The translations under genes and the position numbers were made by a program. The notes under the pieces were generated by a model. It was not told where the DNA came from. It searched no databases and saw only the letters and a program-made list of their open reading frames with translations. DNA of 61,450 nucleotides from an uncultured bacterium. GTDB lineage: Bacteria; Bdellovibrionota_C; UBA2361; CALJRW01. This document shows, piece by piece, positions 33,896 to 42,217 of this stretch. The stretch lies in contig CALJRW010000045.1 of the NCBI GenBank assembly GCA_937976335.1, positions 1 to 61,450 of the forward strand, written 5' to 3'. The first letter of the stretch is position 1. Every line of letters starts with the position of its first letter.

Positions 33896-34252
33896 TTAAT
33901 TAGCGGGACGAAAGTACAAAAAAAGTGCAAAACTAATAACTAAAATAAAGAGAAAAAGAGTCAAGAGACAGTACAAAATATATTTTCCTTCTCCCAGCAA
34001 ACGCTTCCACTTTTTATCTTCAAAAGCGCCAGTTAAAATTAAAACACAATCAAAAATCCAACCTATACCAAAAACACCTAAAGTCAATAAATGAAGGAAT
34101 CCACTAACAACTTTCCCAACATAAAACCTGTGAAGACCATTTAGACCAATTAGTCCAAAACAAAGAAAAATAAAAGCAGCCAATTGGCTTTTAGAAGAAG
34201 CTATGTTTTGTAATTGGCTTTCAACTTCGGGTTTTATTGTTTGATTATTCAT
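33896..34252 (-). CDS. TM2-domain membrane protein
   Basis: A 118-residue protein with a TM2 domain (about residues 24-85): GLIGLNGLHRFYVGKVVSGFLHLLTLG with the family's GxxGxHxFYxGxxxxG core, then FGIGWIFDCVLI, followed by a third helix (about 93-113). TM2 proteins are small membrane proteins of unknown function, often expressed under stress. Single gene, convergent with 32509-33825. Confidence 0.85.
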   Translation of the reverse strand: MNNQTIKPEVESQLQNIASSKSQLAAFIFLCFGLIGLNGLHRFYVGKVVSGFLHLLTLGVFGIGWIFDCVLILTGAFEDKKWKRLLGEGKYILYCLLTLFLFILVISFALFLYFRPAN

Positions 34253-34640
34253 AACGTAGTTAAAATTTTAAATTACTACTATTAATAAACTCATGCTTTT
34301 TATAAATTCGTACTCTCTTTTATATTTTAAGCATATATTAACTATATCTAGCAGGAATTTTTCATTTGTTCAATCAAATAATTATTGTGTAAATATAAAG
34401 CACATACACTAATTCTATATTCAAGAAAAACTTTGGAGAGCGAATTTAGAGAATTGAACCTATAAAGAGCTTATTGAAATTAATGATAACATAGATTGAG
34501 TACCTTGAGCCGAGATTGGTGTAATATACCCAACGAGATTTGGTTTTACCGCTTTCAAGTGGGAAAACTAAATGATTTGTTGGGCGAGCAAAACAATGGC
34601 GAAGCCATTTTTTGCCGAAATAAACACATATACTGCTCAA
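34253..34640. other. 388-bp gap with gene-end remnant and terminator
   Basis: Bases 34540-34592 repeat the end of the 30937-31416 gene: last codons LSSGKTK-stop against LSNGETK-stop, plus tgatttgttgg-a/g-cgagcaaaac beyond the stop, 40 of about 45 bases alike by eye. The upstream frame is lost, so this is a remnant. A terminator hairpin follows at 34595-34613. The rest (34253-34440) is AT-rich with nothing recognised. Confidence 0.5.
34595..34613. terminator. Intrinsic terminator, usable in both directions
   Basis: aatggc-gaa-gccatt then six T on the plus strand; on the minus strand the stem extends (aaaaatggc / gccattgttt) and lies 28 bp beyond the stop codon of the 1335-residue secreted protein, for which it is the likely terminator. 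Confidence 0.65.
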
Positions 34641-37600
34641 CTACTCTTCATAAATTTCATAACTAAAACTATACTCTTCCCCCGCATCAAAACTACTTGG
34701 TAAATGTACATTTACCCAAGCAACTTGCAATTCATCAGTATAATAAGTTTTTCTAAGACCATCTTGTTCAACTAAAAAGTCTCGGCTTGTGGCAAAATCA
34801 AAAACTACTTGATGACCCAAATCATCTTTAACAAAAAACTTATCATTGAAATATTCTCCCTCATCACTAGAATCATTGACCCAAATTAAAGAACCATTTC
34901 TTTTTCTATTTTGAATTCTTTCACCTGAACATGGCAACCTAGTGCAAGTTGGAATTGGTATAATCTCATCTAATGAAACAAAACTCTCATCCTCAACAGC
35001 TGTTAGCTTAACATCAACCTGAACTTTATTATCTAAAAAGTGATATTTTCTTTCATAAGTAATACTCGTATCTTCTAAAGAACCATAAATAGTTAACATG
35101 CTATTCTCAATATCAACTTCCATACTTACATCATGATACTCTTCCCATAACCTAACACCATTTTTTTGTGCTAAAAGTCCATGTTTTGCAATTGGAGACC
35201 AATTTGTACCTAGTAAAACTGTACCAAAATTTTCAAAAGAAAGCATAGAAAGTCCGCCTCCATTAAAAGGGCTTACATCATATGCTGTTACATTTGGAGT
35301 ATCCTCAGGAGCTAATCCTTCTGACTCTAAAACTTGAGCATGAAAAATAGCTTTTTTCCCTAAGTAGAAATCTGAAGGTGCAGGATTTCCTGCATATATT
35401 CCTGTAAAGTAAGAAGGTTTTTTTATTGCTATGTATTCATCATCAAAATTTCGAATAAAATTTCCTGCTTCTTCTGCAGGAAATCGTAGTTCTGGGGTTG
35501 ATAATTCTATGTTACTAAACATAAAAGTACTTGAAAGATCCCCAGCAGTAACATTATGTAAGTTACTAGCATGTAAATCAAAATTTCTTGCATACGATCT
35601 TAAGCGAGCAAGTGTTGCGGGTAATTCCTCTCTCCAATCTCTATTCCATACGGCAACTTCAGGCAATTCTTGTGTTATATTTTTCGCCCCACCATATTGT
35701 TCAAGTACAAAACTTGATGATGTTCGATGACCAAAACTAAGTGCTCCCATTTTTGAACCACTAGGTTCTGGATAAACAGTATGATTGAAAAATTCATAAC
35801 TTTTTCTGAGGCTTTCACGCATTTCTAGATCTTCACCAATGAGATCATCTTGAGTTAATCCATGATAAGTTGCCATAAACCAGTGAGTCATTCCGTTGTA
35901 CGTTAAATCAGGTCCTAAGGATTCGACATGATAACCTGCTGGAGTTTGAGCTTTTGTAAATCTATGAGACCAGAGTCTAGTCAATTGTCCATATAAATCA
36001 TGAATATTTTGGCCTTCTATACCTTCATAGAAATGTTGAAAAGAAACAAGATTGTGAGAAGATTGATTCATAGCACTAACAAGCCTGTCTACATAACTTC
36101 TATCAAATTGTAATCTTAAAGCATTAGTCCAAGATTTTTTTAATTTTTGAACATCTAAATTAAACTCATTATTTTCGTAATATAAATTTAAATATGACAT
36201 TGCTACCCAAAATGAAGGAAATGTTTTGTAATACATAGGAAATGTCATAGCTGTGCTATAAAAACTTTCGTTATAACCAGGCGTTAACCAAGAACCATTT
36301 TCCTGCATTGAAAGAAGCTCTACTAAAGCTCCTATTAATCCTCTACTAAAATGACTTCTATATGGAGAAATCCCACCAACGCTTGAAGGCCCGTAAAAGT
36401 TACAAGGGTGTGAAGTTACGGAAGAATACATCGCAGCAGCTAAACTTCCTGCCCATGAGGTACTACTCATTCCACCATAAGGAGTATTTTTTTCATAAAT
36501 TGTCTCACGAAAAACATCCCAATAATCAGATTCAAAACTATACTCTTGTTGACATTTCCCTTCTACACACTCTGAATTGTTAACGCAGTCAATAGATTCA
36601 GTACAGCTTTGCTTCCCTCTTTCACTAGAAGTAACTGCACCGAACCAATGGGAGCCTGTATTTGAATTTTGTATTGGAGAGCCTGTCTCACTATCAATTC
36701 CTAAGAGCCATCTCCCTGCTGTAAAAGTTCCTGAATAATATCCTAACAAACTTACATCTTTTACTATATCTTCATCATTTTCTGGCGTGTAACATTCAGA
36801 CGAAGTGCTTGGATAATTTGCCGGAGAAGTTGAGTAAAGAGCTTCTCTACTCCCAATATCAGAGGATAATTTAGAAATGAAATCTGCCATCTCAACCTGA
36901 AATTTGTGATTAACTAGTCTATCTTGAAATGGACCTGACTCTATTCTTTCTATTGACGCATGTATTTCACTTGCTGCTTCTCTTGACGAAGTAAGGACTA
37001 AAGGAAAACCTTTTGTTCTAAAACGAAAATTGTTATTTGTAAAATCAAATCTCCAAAGATTACCCTCTCTTGTTTCATGTGAATAAACAACTGGCTTATT
37101 CACATCTAGATATGAATTCTCAGTCTCATCAAATATAGTTAATCCTAAACTATCATGTTCAATATCTAAATATAAAGGAACTTCCCTATGCACTGGTGCC
37201 CATGCCCACATAGTATCAGGCATACCAGTCCACTTATAAAACTTTCCTGATAACATACTAACTCCATACTCAGTCCCTTCACTTACGTTTAGAACAAAAT
37301 TAGCATTCAAATCAGAAAATATTTGAATTTGATAAACTCCTTTATCTGGCAAACAGAAAACTTCCGGCAAAACTGGATTTTGATTAACTTCGAATAAAGA
37401 TAAAGGATTAGTAGGATTTTCGTTCTCAATATATTTCCAGTAAACTACTTCCTCATCTGGATTCAATACTCTGACAACTGCTCTTAACGGTCTATTTGTT
37501 TGCTCATATGTAAGGTTAAGCGAGGCAGAAGTGAATCCATCTGAAATAACATAAAGGTTAGTTTCTGCATTATAAAAATTACTTCTTGCTTGATGTTTTA

Positions 37601-38648
37601 TTGAGCCAATTGTTTGTGTTAACTGAGATATAGTTGGCTTTTCCAAGTCTAAACAAGAGGAGGGAGGAACACTCGTCCACTCATAGTCAATATTTTCTTG
37701 AACATTAGAGTTATCAACACTAGCATTTACAAGAAATTCATAATCTCCATTTTCTGCAAAAGTAACAGACAACCTATGTTCAGTTCTTAAAATATTATTG
37801 TTAACTATGGTAGTATTACTTGACTCAGCTAAACCATAAATTACACTACTCATTGCTGGGATATTAGTATTAAAAACAATTTCGGCGCTAGAGTCACTAA
37901 TTTCAACAAGATTTAAATTAAGTATTTGTAGATTACTTCGAGGAACGCCCTCACTCTGCCAATCTAAGTTGTAAACTAAATTTGTATCAAGATTGTTAGG
38001 AGAGGAAACTTTAATGTTAAACTTATAAGCCCCAAATTCAGGTACAAATAATCTAACAGAATGTCTTACTTGTAAAATTTCACTTTCATATACTTTAGAT
38101 ACACTTGAATTCGGTAGTAAGAATTCAATCCTATAATTCGCTGCAATATTTGTGTCCCATTCAAGATTAATAAAATATTGACTTTCAATAGAATGCCTCA
38201 AGTTACTAACTACAATATCTTCCTCTGGACTACTTGGAGGTCCTACTCGCTCATTTAAACGATCATTACATTCCTGAATTGCATTTTTTAATTTCCTTAT
38301 TTGACTACTTTTACTAACTAATTTTTGCAATTGTTTTTTATTTGCTTTCCTTTGTTTTTTTAAGAATCTTAAGTTTTTTCTCTGTTTTTTTAATTTTTTT
38401 AAAATCTTCTTTGGGTTTATTATTTTTGAATTAACTGTAATATCGTTTTTGAGTATGACTTTTGATATATCAAAAGATTGATTTTCTGTATTTACATTAG
38501 AACATTGATAAGTAATCTCTTTTCCAGCGGCACTAAGGTATGATGGACAGATAAATAAAAAAATTAATAGTACAAAAAATGTTCTTATGAAATAAAAATT
38601 TTTACTAAAACCTAGACAAAATTTACTACACAAACTACTTTTACTCAT
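34641..38648 (-). CDS. Giant secreted multidomain protein (possible polysaccharide-lyase-like)
   Basis: A 1335-residue exported protein. Signal peptide (about 19-42); a Lys/Arg-rich helical segment between C49 and C127; two Fn3/PAP-N-like beta domains (about 138-235 and 236-330, with DTNIAANYRIEF and NTNIPAMSSVIYGLAES); a beta domain to about 480; a small Cys unit (CTESIDCVNNSECVEGKC, near 650-680); a helical region with WSHRFTKAQTPAGYHVESLGPDLTYNGMTHWF-like sequence (split at about 880-910) that resembles the alpha toroid of chondroitin/hyaluronate-type lyases; and a C-terminal beta sandwich (about 1080-1335). The lyase resemblance is my pattern judgement and not proven. GATAGT lies 6 nt before the ATG. 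Confidence 0.65.
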   Translation of the reverse strand: MSKSSLCSKFCLGFSKNFYFIRTFFVLLIFLFICPSYLSAAGKEITYQCSNVNTENQSFDISKVILKNDITVNSKIINPKKILKKLKKQRKNLRFLKKQRKANKKQLQKLVSKSSQIRKLKNAIQECNDRLNERVGPPSSPEEDIVVSNLRHSIESQYFINLEWDTNIAANYRIEFLLPNSSVSKVYESEILQVRHSVRLFVPEFGAYKFNIKVSSPNNLDTNLVYNLDWQSEGVPRSNLQILNLNLVEISDSSAEIVFNTNIPAMSSVIYGLAESSNTTIVNNNILRTEHRLSVTFAENGDYEFLVNASVDNSNVQENIDYEWTSVPPSSCLDLEKPTISQLTQTIGSIKHQARSNFYNAETNLYVISDGFTSASLNLTYEQTNRPLRAVVRVLNPDEEVVYWKYIENENPTNPLSLFEVNQNPVLPEVFCLPDKGVYQIQIFSDLNANFVLNVSEGTEYGVSMLSGKFYKWTGMPDTMWAWAPVHREVPLYLDIEHDSLGLTIFDETENSYLDVNKPVVYSHETREGNLWRFDFTNNNFRFRTKGFPLVLTSSREAASEIHASIERIESGPFQDRLVNHKFQVEMADFISKLSSDIGSREALYSTSPANYPSTSSECYTPENDEDIVKDVSLLGYYSGTFTAGRWLLGIDSETGSPIQNSNTGSHWFGAVTSSERGKQSCTESIDCVNNSECVEGKCQQEYSFESDYWDVFRETIYEKNTPYGGMSSTSWAGSLAAAMYSSVTSHPCNFYGPSSVGGISPYRSHFSRGLIGALVELLSMQENGSWLTPGYNESFYSTAMTFPMYYKTFPSFWVAMSYLNLYYENNEFNLDVQKLKKSWTNALRLQFDRSYVDRLVSAMNQSSHNLVSFQHFYEGIEGQNIHDLYGQLTRLWSHRFTKAQTPAGYHVESLGPDLTYNGMTHWFMATYHGLTQDDLIGEDLEMRESLRKSYEFFNHTVYPEPSGSKMGALSFGHRTSSSFVLEQYGGAKNITQELPEVAVWNRDWREELPATLARLRSYARNFDLHASNLHNVTAGDLSSTFMFSNIELSTPELRFPAEEAGNFIRNFDDEYIAIKKPSYFTGIYAGNPAPSDFYLGKKAIFHAQVLESEGLAPEDTPNVTAYDVSPFNGGGLSMLSFENFGTVLLGTNWSPIAKHGLLAQKNGVRLWEEYHDVSMEVDIENSMLTIYGSLEDTSITYERKYHFLDNKVQVDVKLTAVEDESFVSLDEIIPIPTCTRLPCSGERIQNRKRNGSLIWVNDSSDEGEYFNDKFFVKDDLGHQVVFDFATSRDFLVEQDGLRKTYYTDELQVAWVNVHLPSSFDAGEEYSFSYEIYEE

Positions 38649-39098
38649 ACTTAGACTATCGTCATCTAAGAAAAATACTTAAGGCTTAAATCGTAATTTA
38701 TGCGTTTTTAAATTGATTTTATTTGAGTAAAATTTAATTTGGCAAAAAAAAGGAATAAATTCAATATCTTCTAGAAATTCAGATTTTTATCTTTATTTGC
38801 CTAATTTGCCTATTATCTTTGATATAAAGAGTACGATTGAAAAATCAGGGACTAAACACAGTAAAAAGTTCATGGAATAAACACAAATATATATAGAGTC
38901 CAAAAAATAATTTCCGAAAAAGAGCTTTTTGGACTTTCTATACCCCCCGGCTTATCCTCCAAAGCGTTAGCGACAGGAGAAGGTTTTCAAGAAAGAATTA
39001 TTCGGAAATTACTTTTTGGGATAACTATAGTAAGGCAAAAAAACAATAACAAAAAATACTTTCTATATTAACTACAAAAAAGTTATAAATACTTATAA
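38649..39098. other. 450-bp gap holding a 136-bp palindromic repeat
   Basis: Apart from the family-1 element at 38893-39028 I see only AT-rich sequence, which includes the upstream region of the 1335-residue protein gene (divergent from nothing) and the downstream region of the kinase-like gene. Confidence 0.5.
38893..39028. repeat. Family-1 palindromic repeat, full form (136 bp)
   Basis: The left end atag-agtccaaaaaataatttcc (38893-38916) and the complement of the right end, atagttatcccaaaaagtaatt (39007-39028), align over some 26 bases with two gaps. An internal hairpin (38894-38940) pairs tagagtccaaaaa with tttttggactttcta. The element shows how the forms at 26178-26260, 26280-26330, 3262-3443 and 59638-59697 relate. 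Confidence 0.7.
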
Positions 39099-39709
39099 CT
39101 AGCTTAATAAATTTAATCTAACTAACTCTTTAAGCACAATATCATAAACTTCTTCTACGCTATTATTAACTACATCTATATTAAGATTAGCTTTTTCTCT
39201 AGCAGGCAGTACATATTTTTTATGCATAGGAATTAGAACTTCTTTATTATAGTCATCCTCATTATTATAAGTAATTTTATCTCGCCTCTTAATACTTTCA
39301 AGAATTGGTAAATCTAGAAAAATAGACAAATCGCATAACTTCACTACTCTAGGATCGTAAAAGCCATATAACCTTCAACGATAATAATTTTTTTAGGTTT
39401 TAGAACATGAGTAATGCGTCCCTTTTCTTCATATGTTGGATTTAAAACTCTACTTTTAGTCATTACTTTTACTGAATTACCATTTATGAGGTTTGTTAAA
39501 TCTGCAAATAAACTATCAAAATCAACAGCATCAGGATGATCCCAGTTTCTCATTCCTTTTAAAAAAGGAACTGCAGCTTCTTCTCTTTGATAATCATCAA
39601 AATGGACAACTTCAATTTGCTCAGAAAAGTTCTCTCTTAAAGAATAAGAGAGAGTTGATTTTCCACAACCTGATCCGCCTGTTATTCCAATTACAAAATT
39701 ACTCTTCAG
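39099..39709 (-). pseudogene. Uridine-kinase-like P-loop gene with -1 frameshift and CTG start
   Basis: Read in two frames, this encodes a 203-residue protein of the uridine kinase family: Walker A GITGGSGCGKST, substrate motifs VVHFDDYQRE and NWDHPDAVDFDSL, IIIVEG, then IFLDLPILESIKRR. No ATG/GTG/TTG precedes Walker A in frame; a TAG lies directly before a CTG (39707-39709), and GGAG sits 7 nt upstream of that CTG inside the end of the YIP1 gene. After IIIVEGYMAF the zero frame stops at 39344; shifting -1 at the four-T run (39359-39362) continues as YDPRVVKLCDLSIFLDL, the expected family sequence. Either a recent pseudogene, a base error, or programmed frameshifting at T-TTT-A. Confidence 0.8.
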
Positions 39710-40481
39710 CTAACTTCTCCTCCATTTCATCATTAATTTTTTCAAGAATTTTACCTGCATTTTCTCCAAATCTATCTATCTCCCCTTTGTTTTTTTCAAG
39801 AATATCTGTAAATTCTTTCCCAAAACCTTTAGAAAAATTATCAAGTTTGCTTACTTGCCTATAGGCTAACATTGAGCCAAAAGTTGATATACCAATTAAA
39901 ACACCAACAACAACAGCTGTAATTTTAGATCCATTTGCTTTTGATTTTAGTGCATTTACTAAAGCGTTATAGAGTAAATAACAACAGTACAAAGAAAATG
40001 CTAATGAAGCCAAAGCAGTTAAGTAATAAGTAAGTATATTAAATATACCTAAAGCAGCACTTATAGGAGCAAGCGAAAAGTAAGTTGCAGAAACTCGAGC
40101 ATTAGATTCAAAATCTGTACTTCCTCCAGTAATCGCACTTAGAACTAACATAAAAACTGCACCAACAAATAAACCAATAAGAGAAAAAATTGGGCTTAAA
40201 ATTATTGATACAAATCCCATTCCTCCCGAAAATATCATTCCAGCTCCATTTGGCATTTTTGAAAAAGTTAGCATACCAATAATTAATCCAACTACTCCTG
40301 CAGCTAATCCATATAAAAGGACATTTACAATAGGCTCTCCCATTCCACCAGAAAGCTTAAGATTTGAATAAAAATTTACAGGATCTTTTAACAATTTTAT
40401 TGGATTTTGTATGAATTTATCAAATTCAAATGAGGAAGTTGTATTTTCAGGACTAGAATTTAATTCACTATTATTATTCAT
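39699..40481 (-). CDS. YIP1-domain membrane protein
   Basis: A 260-residue protein with five or six helices. FIQNPIKLLKDPVNFYSNL and the following membrane region are typical of bacterial YIP1 proteins. The C-terminal 60 residues after the last helix are charged and helical (KNKGEIDRFGENAGKILEKINDEMEEK). Function of bacterial members is unknown. The ATG is preceded by GGAG. Its last 11 bp overlap the proposed CTG start of the uridine-kinase-like gene, suggesting coupling. Confidence 0.8.
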   Translation of the reverse strand: MNNNSELNSSPENTTSSFEFDKFIQNPIKLLKDPVNFYSNLKLSGGMGEPIVNVLLYGLAAGVVGLIIGMLTFSKMPNGAGMIFSGGMGFVSIILSPIFSLIGLFVGAVFMLVLSAITGGSTDFESNARVSATYFSLAPISAALGIFNILTYYLTALASLAFSLYCCYLLYNALVNALKSKANGSKITAVVVGVLIGISTFGSMLAYRQVSKLDNFSKGFGKEFTDILEKNKGEIDRFGENAGKILEKINDEMEEKLAEE

Positions 40482-40575
40482 AAGTAAGCTCCAATTTTTA
40501 AAGAAAATGTTAAACTACTTGTAACATATAGCTGTAGAAACTAGCACTAAAAATTTTAATTTATCAATAAATATA

Positions 40576-40584
40576 TGATATAAT
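40576..40584 (+). promoter_or_regulatory. Extended -10, leaderless promoter of the HD-domain gene
   Basis: TGA-TATAAT ends 6 nt before the ATG at 40591. It is a perfect TGnTATAAT and there is no ribosome site, so the mRNA should begin at or next to the start codon. It also decides the start: the upstream GTG (40585) would lie between promoter and transcription start. Confidence 0.6.
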
Positions 40585-40590
40585 GTGCCT

Positions 40591-41256
40591 ATGTTTGATA
40601 TTCGTAATACTGCCACAACTACTAACTTGAGTAACGCTATACCAGAACGGGCAAGAGTACATTTTCTTGAAACCGTAGAAAATTCAGAAAATTTATCTCA
40701 AGATTTTAGAGATATGAGAGAAAACGGATTACTAAGTAAAATTTCAACTCACCTTTCTAACATGTGGCATAAAGAACTAGGTCAACAAGATCCAAAATGG
40801 CATCCTGAAGGCGATACATTTGAGCATGTATGTTTAGTACTTAGACATCTGCCAAAAGATGCTAGCTTTGCTTTAAGACTTGCTGCAATTTTTCATGATA
40901 TTGGTAAACCTTTTACCTCTTTTGATTTTCCTGATGGTGGTAGATCTAATAAAGGACATGCTGCTTTAGGATATCATTTATTTAAAAGAGAAATCGGTCC
41001 TGCCTTAAACTTAAGCGAAGAACTAATTAATGAAATTTCTGAACTTATTAAATGGCATATGTTCTTACATGACATCAATAATCCAAATATTGTTAGCTCT
41101 AGTTTAAAAAACTACTTTTCAACTCATCCATCCTTAGATGATATGGTTAAGCTACAATATGCAGATGCAATGGGAACTGGCCAATTATCGGAAGAAAGAT
41201 TAAAACGAGTTAGAAGTATTGAAATTCAAAATTTAAAAAACAAGTCAGATCTATAG
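40591..41256 (+). CDS. HD-domain phosphohydrolase
   Basis: A 221-residue protein (ATG at 40591) with an HD domain: HPEGDTFEHVCLVLRHL, then the metal motif AAIFHDIGKPFTS, GHAALGYHLFKREIG, and WHMFLHD. The TFEHV...HD...H pattern resembles the HD unit of tRNA nucleotidyltransferases and related phosphodiesterases, but no nucleotidyltransferase domain is attached. Substrate unknown. The N-terminal 35 residues are unassigned. It is convergent with the SGNH hydrolase. Confidence 0.85.
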   Translation: MFDIRNTATTTNLSNAIPERARVHFLETVENSENLSQDFRDMRENGLLSKISTHLSNMWHKELGQQDPKWHPEGDTFEHVCLVLRHLPKDASFALRLAAIFHDIGKPFTSFDFPDGGRSNKGHAALGYHLFKREIGPALNLSEELINEISELIKWHMFLHDINNPNIVSSSLKNYFSTHPSLDDMVKLQYADAMGTGQLSEERLKRVRSIEIQNLKNKSDL

Positions 41257-41294
41257 TAATGATAGAAAAAAATTAAGATTTTTTAATAAAAACT

Positions 41295-42113
41295 TCACTC
41301 ATTTCCATCTGAAATTCCATCACCATCTGTGTCATATAAATTAGGGTCTGTTTTAGATTGCTTAATCTCATATAAATCGCTAAGTCCATCTCCATCGGTA
41401 TCAGGCCTCTTCTCCTTCATTAGATCGTACAAGGTGTTCTTTATAAAATTTTCTGCCTGGTCGGCCATAATCGTATAACCTTTAGCTGAAGGATGAATTG
41501 CATCTGGTAAATGTTTATTACTTAATTCAAAATCTAAAATTGGATATTTTCTAGAAGATATAGTTCTAATTTTATTATTTAAAATTTGTTGAAAACTTTG
41601 ATGTTGATTTACTAAAATTGGAAGAACAGTAGTAACTGCAACAAAACACCCGAACCTTTTCTTTAGAAATTTTGCAATTCTTCTTACATCTCTATGAGCT
41701 AAACTAGGATTTCCATGACTCTTAATTGATTCATTAATACCCAGTGGACCAACTATACAAATATCAGGTTTTTTATTTTTTATCTGCCCACTTTTTAACT
41801 TTCTTAAATACTGATTTGCAGTTATGCCCCATATACCCTGATTATCAGAAACAACTCCAGCAAATCTTTTCTTTAACCTTCTTGGCCATGCTCCTCTACC
41901 AGACCTATCAGTAAAATCATCAACATTACTATCACCAACATGTAGAATTTTAACTTTTCCACATTGTTTTGCTTTTACATTATAATCAACAATAATAGCA
42001 TCATCATCTACTTCTTTTGATACATCTATATCTGGACAAGCAAGAAGTTGCTTTGAAAAAAGAAATAAAATTATAAAAATTAAAATTCTGGAGGAAAAAG
42101 CGCCAATATTCAT
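41295..42113 (-). CDS. Secreted SGNH/GDSL hydrolase with TSP3-type calcium repeats
   Basis: A 272-residue exported protein. Signal peptide (about 1-25), then the SGNH blocks: HVGDSNVDDF (catalytic Ser), the Gly/Asn blocks around GIWGITAN and GPLGINES, and LPDAIHPSAKGY with the catalytic Asp and His. The C-terminus carries two thrombospondin-3-like calcium repeats (DTDGDGLSD, DTDGDGISD) and stops right after the second, as in surface or matrix-linked enzymes. It may deacetylate or de-esterify a polysaccharide; substrate unknown. Confidence 0.87.
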   Translation of the reverse strand: MNIGAFSSRILIFIILFLFSKQLLACPDIDVSKEVDDDAIIVDYNVKAKQCGKVKILHVGDSNVDDFTDRSGRGAWPRRLKKRFAGVVSDNQGIWGITANQYLRKLKSGQIKNKKPDICIVGPLGINESIKSHGNPSLAHRDVRRIAKFLKKRFGCFVAVTTVLPILVNQHQSFQQILNNKIRTISSRKYPILDFELSNKHLPDAIHPSAKGYTIMADQAENFIKNTLYDLMKEKRPDTDGDGLSDLYEIKQSKTDPNLYDTDGDGISDGNE

Positions 42114-42217
42114 AATAAGCCTATTATAAATCTTATATATAACTAATCAATAGTTTTTGTTTATTTTCTTTGGCAAAAAATAGATAAAACGTTAAATTAA
42201 CTTAATTTTTTTTCAAC

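Noticed and set aside
34446..34640. 64-codon minus-strand frame
   Set aside because: It runs through the terminator hairpin and the remnant of another gene's end; composition is not protein-like.
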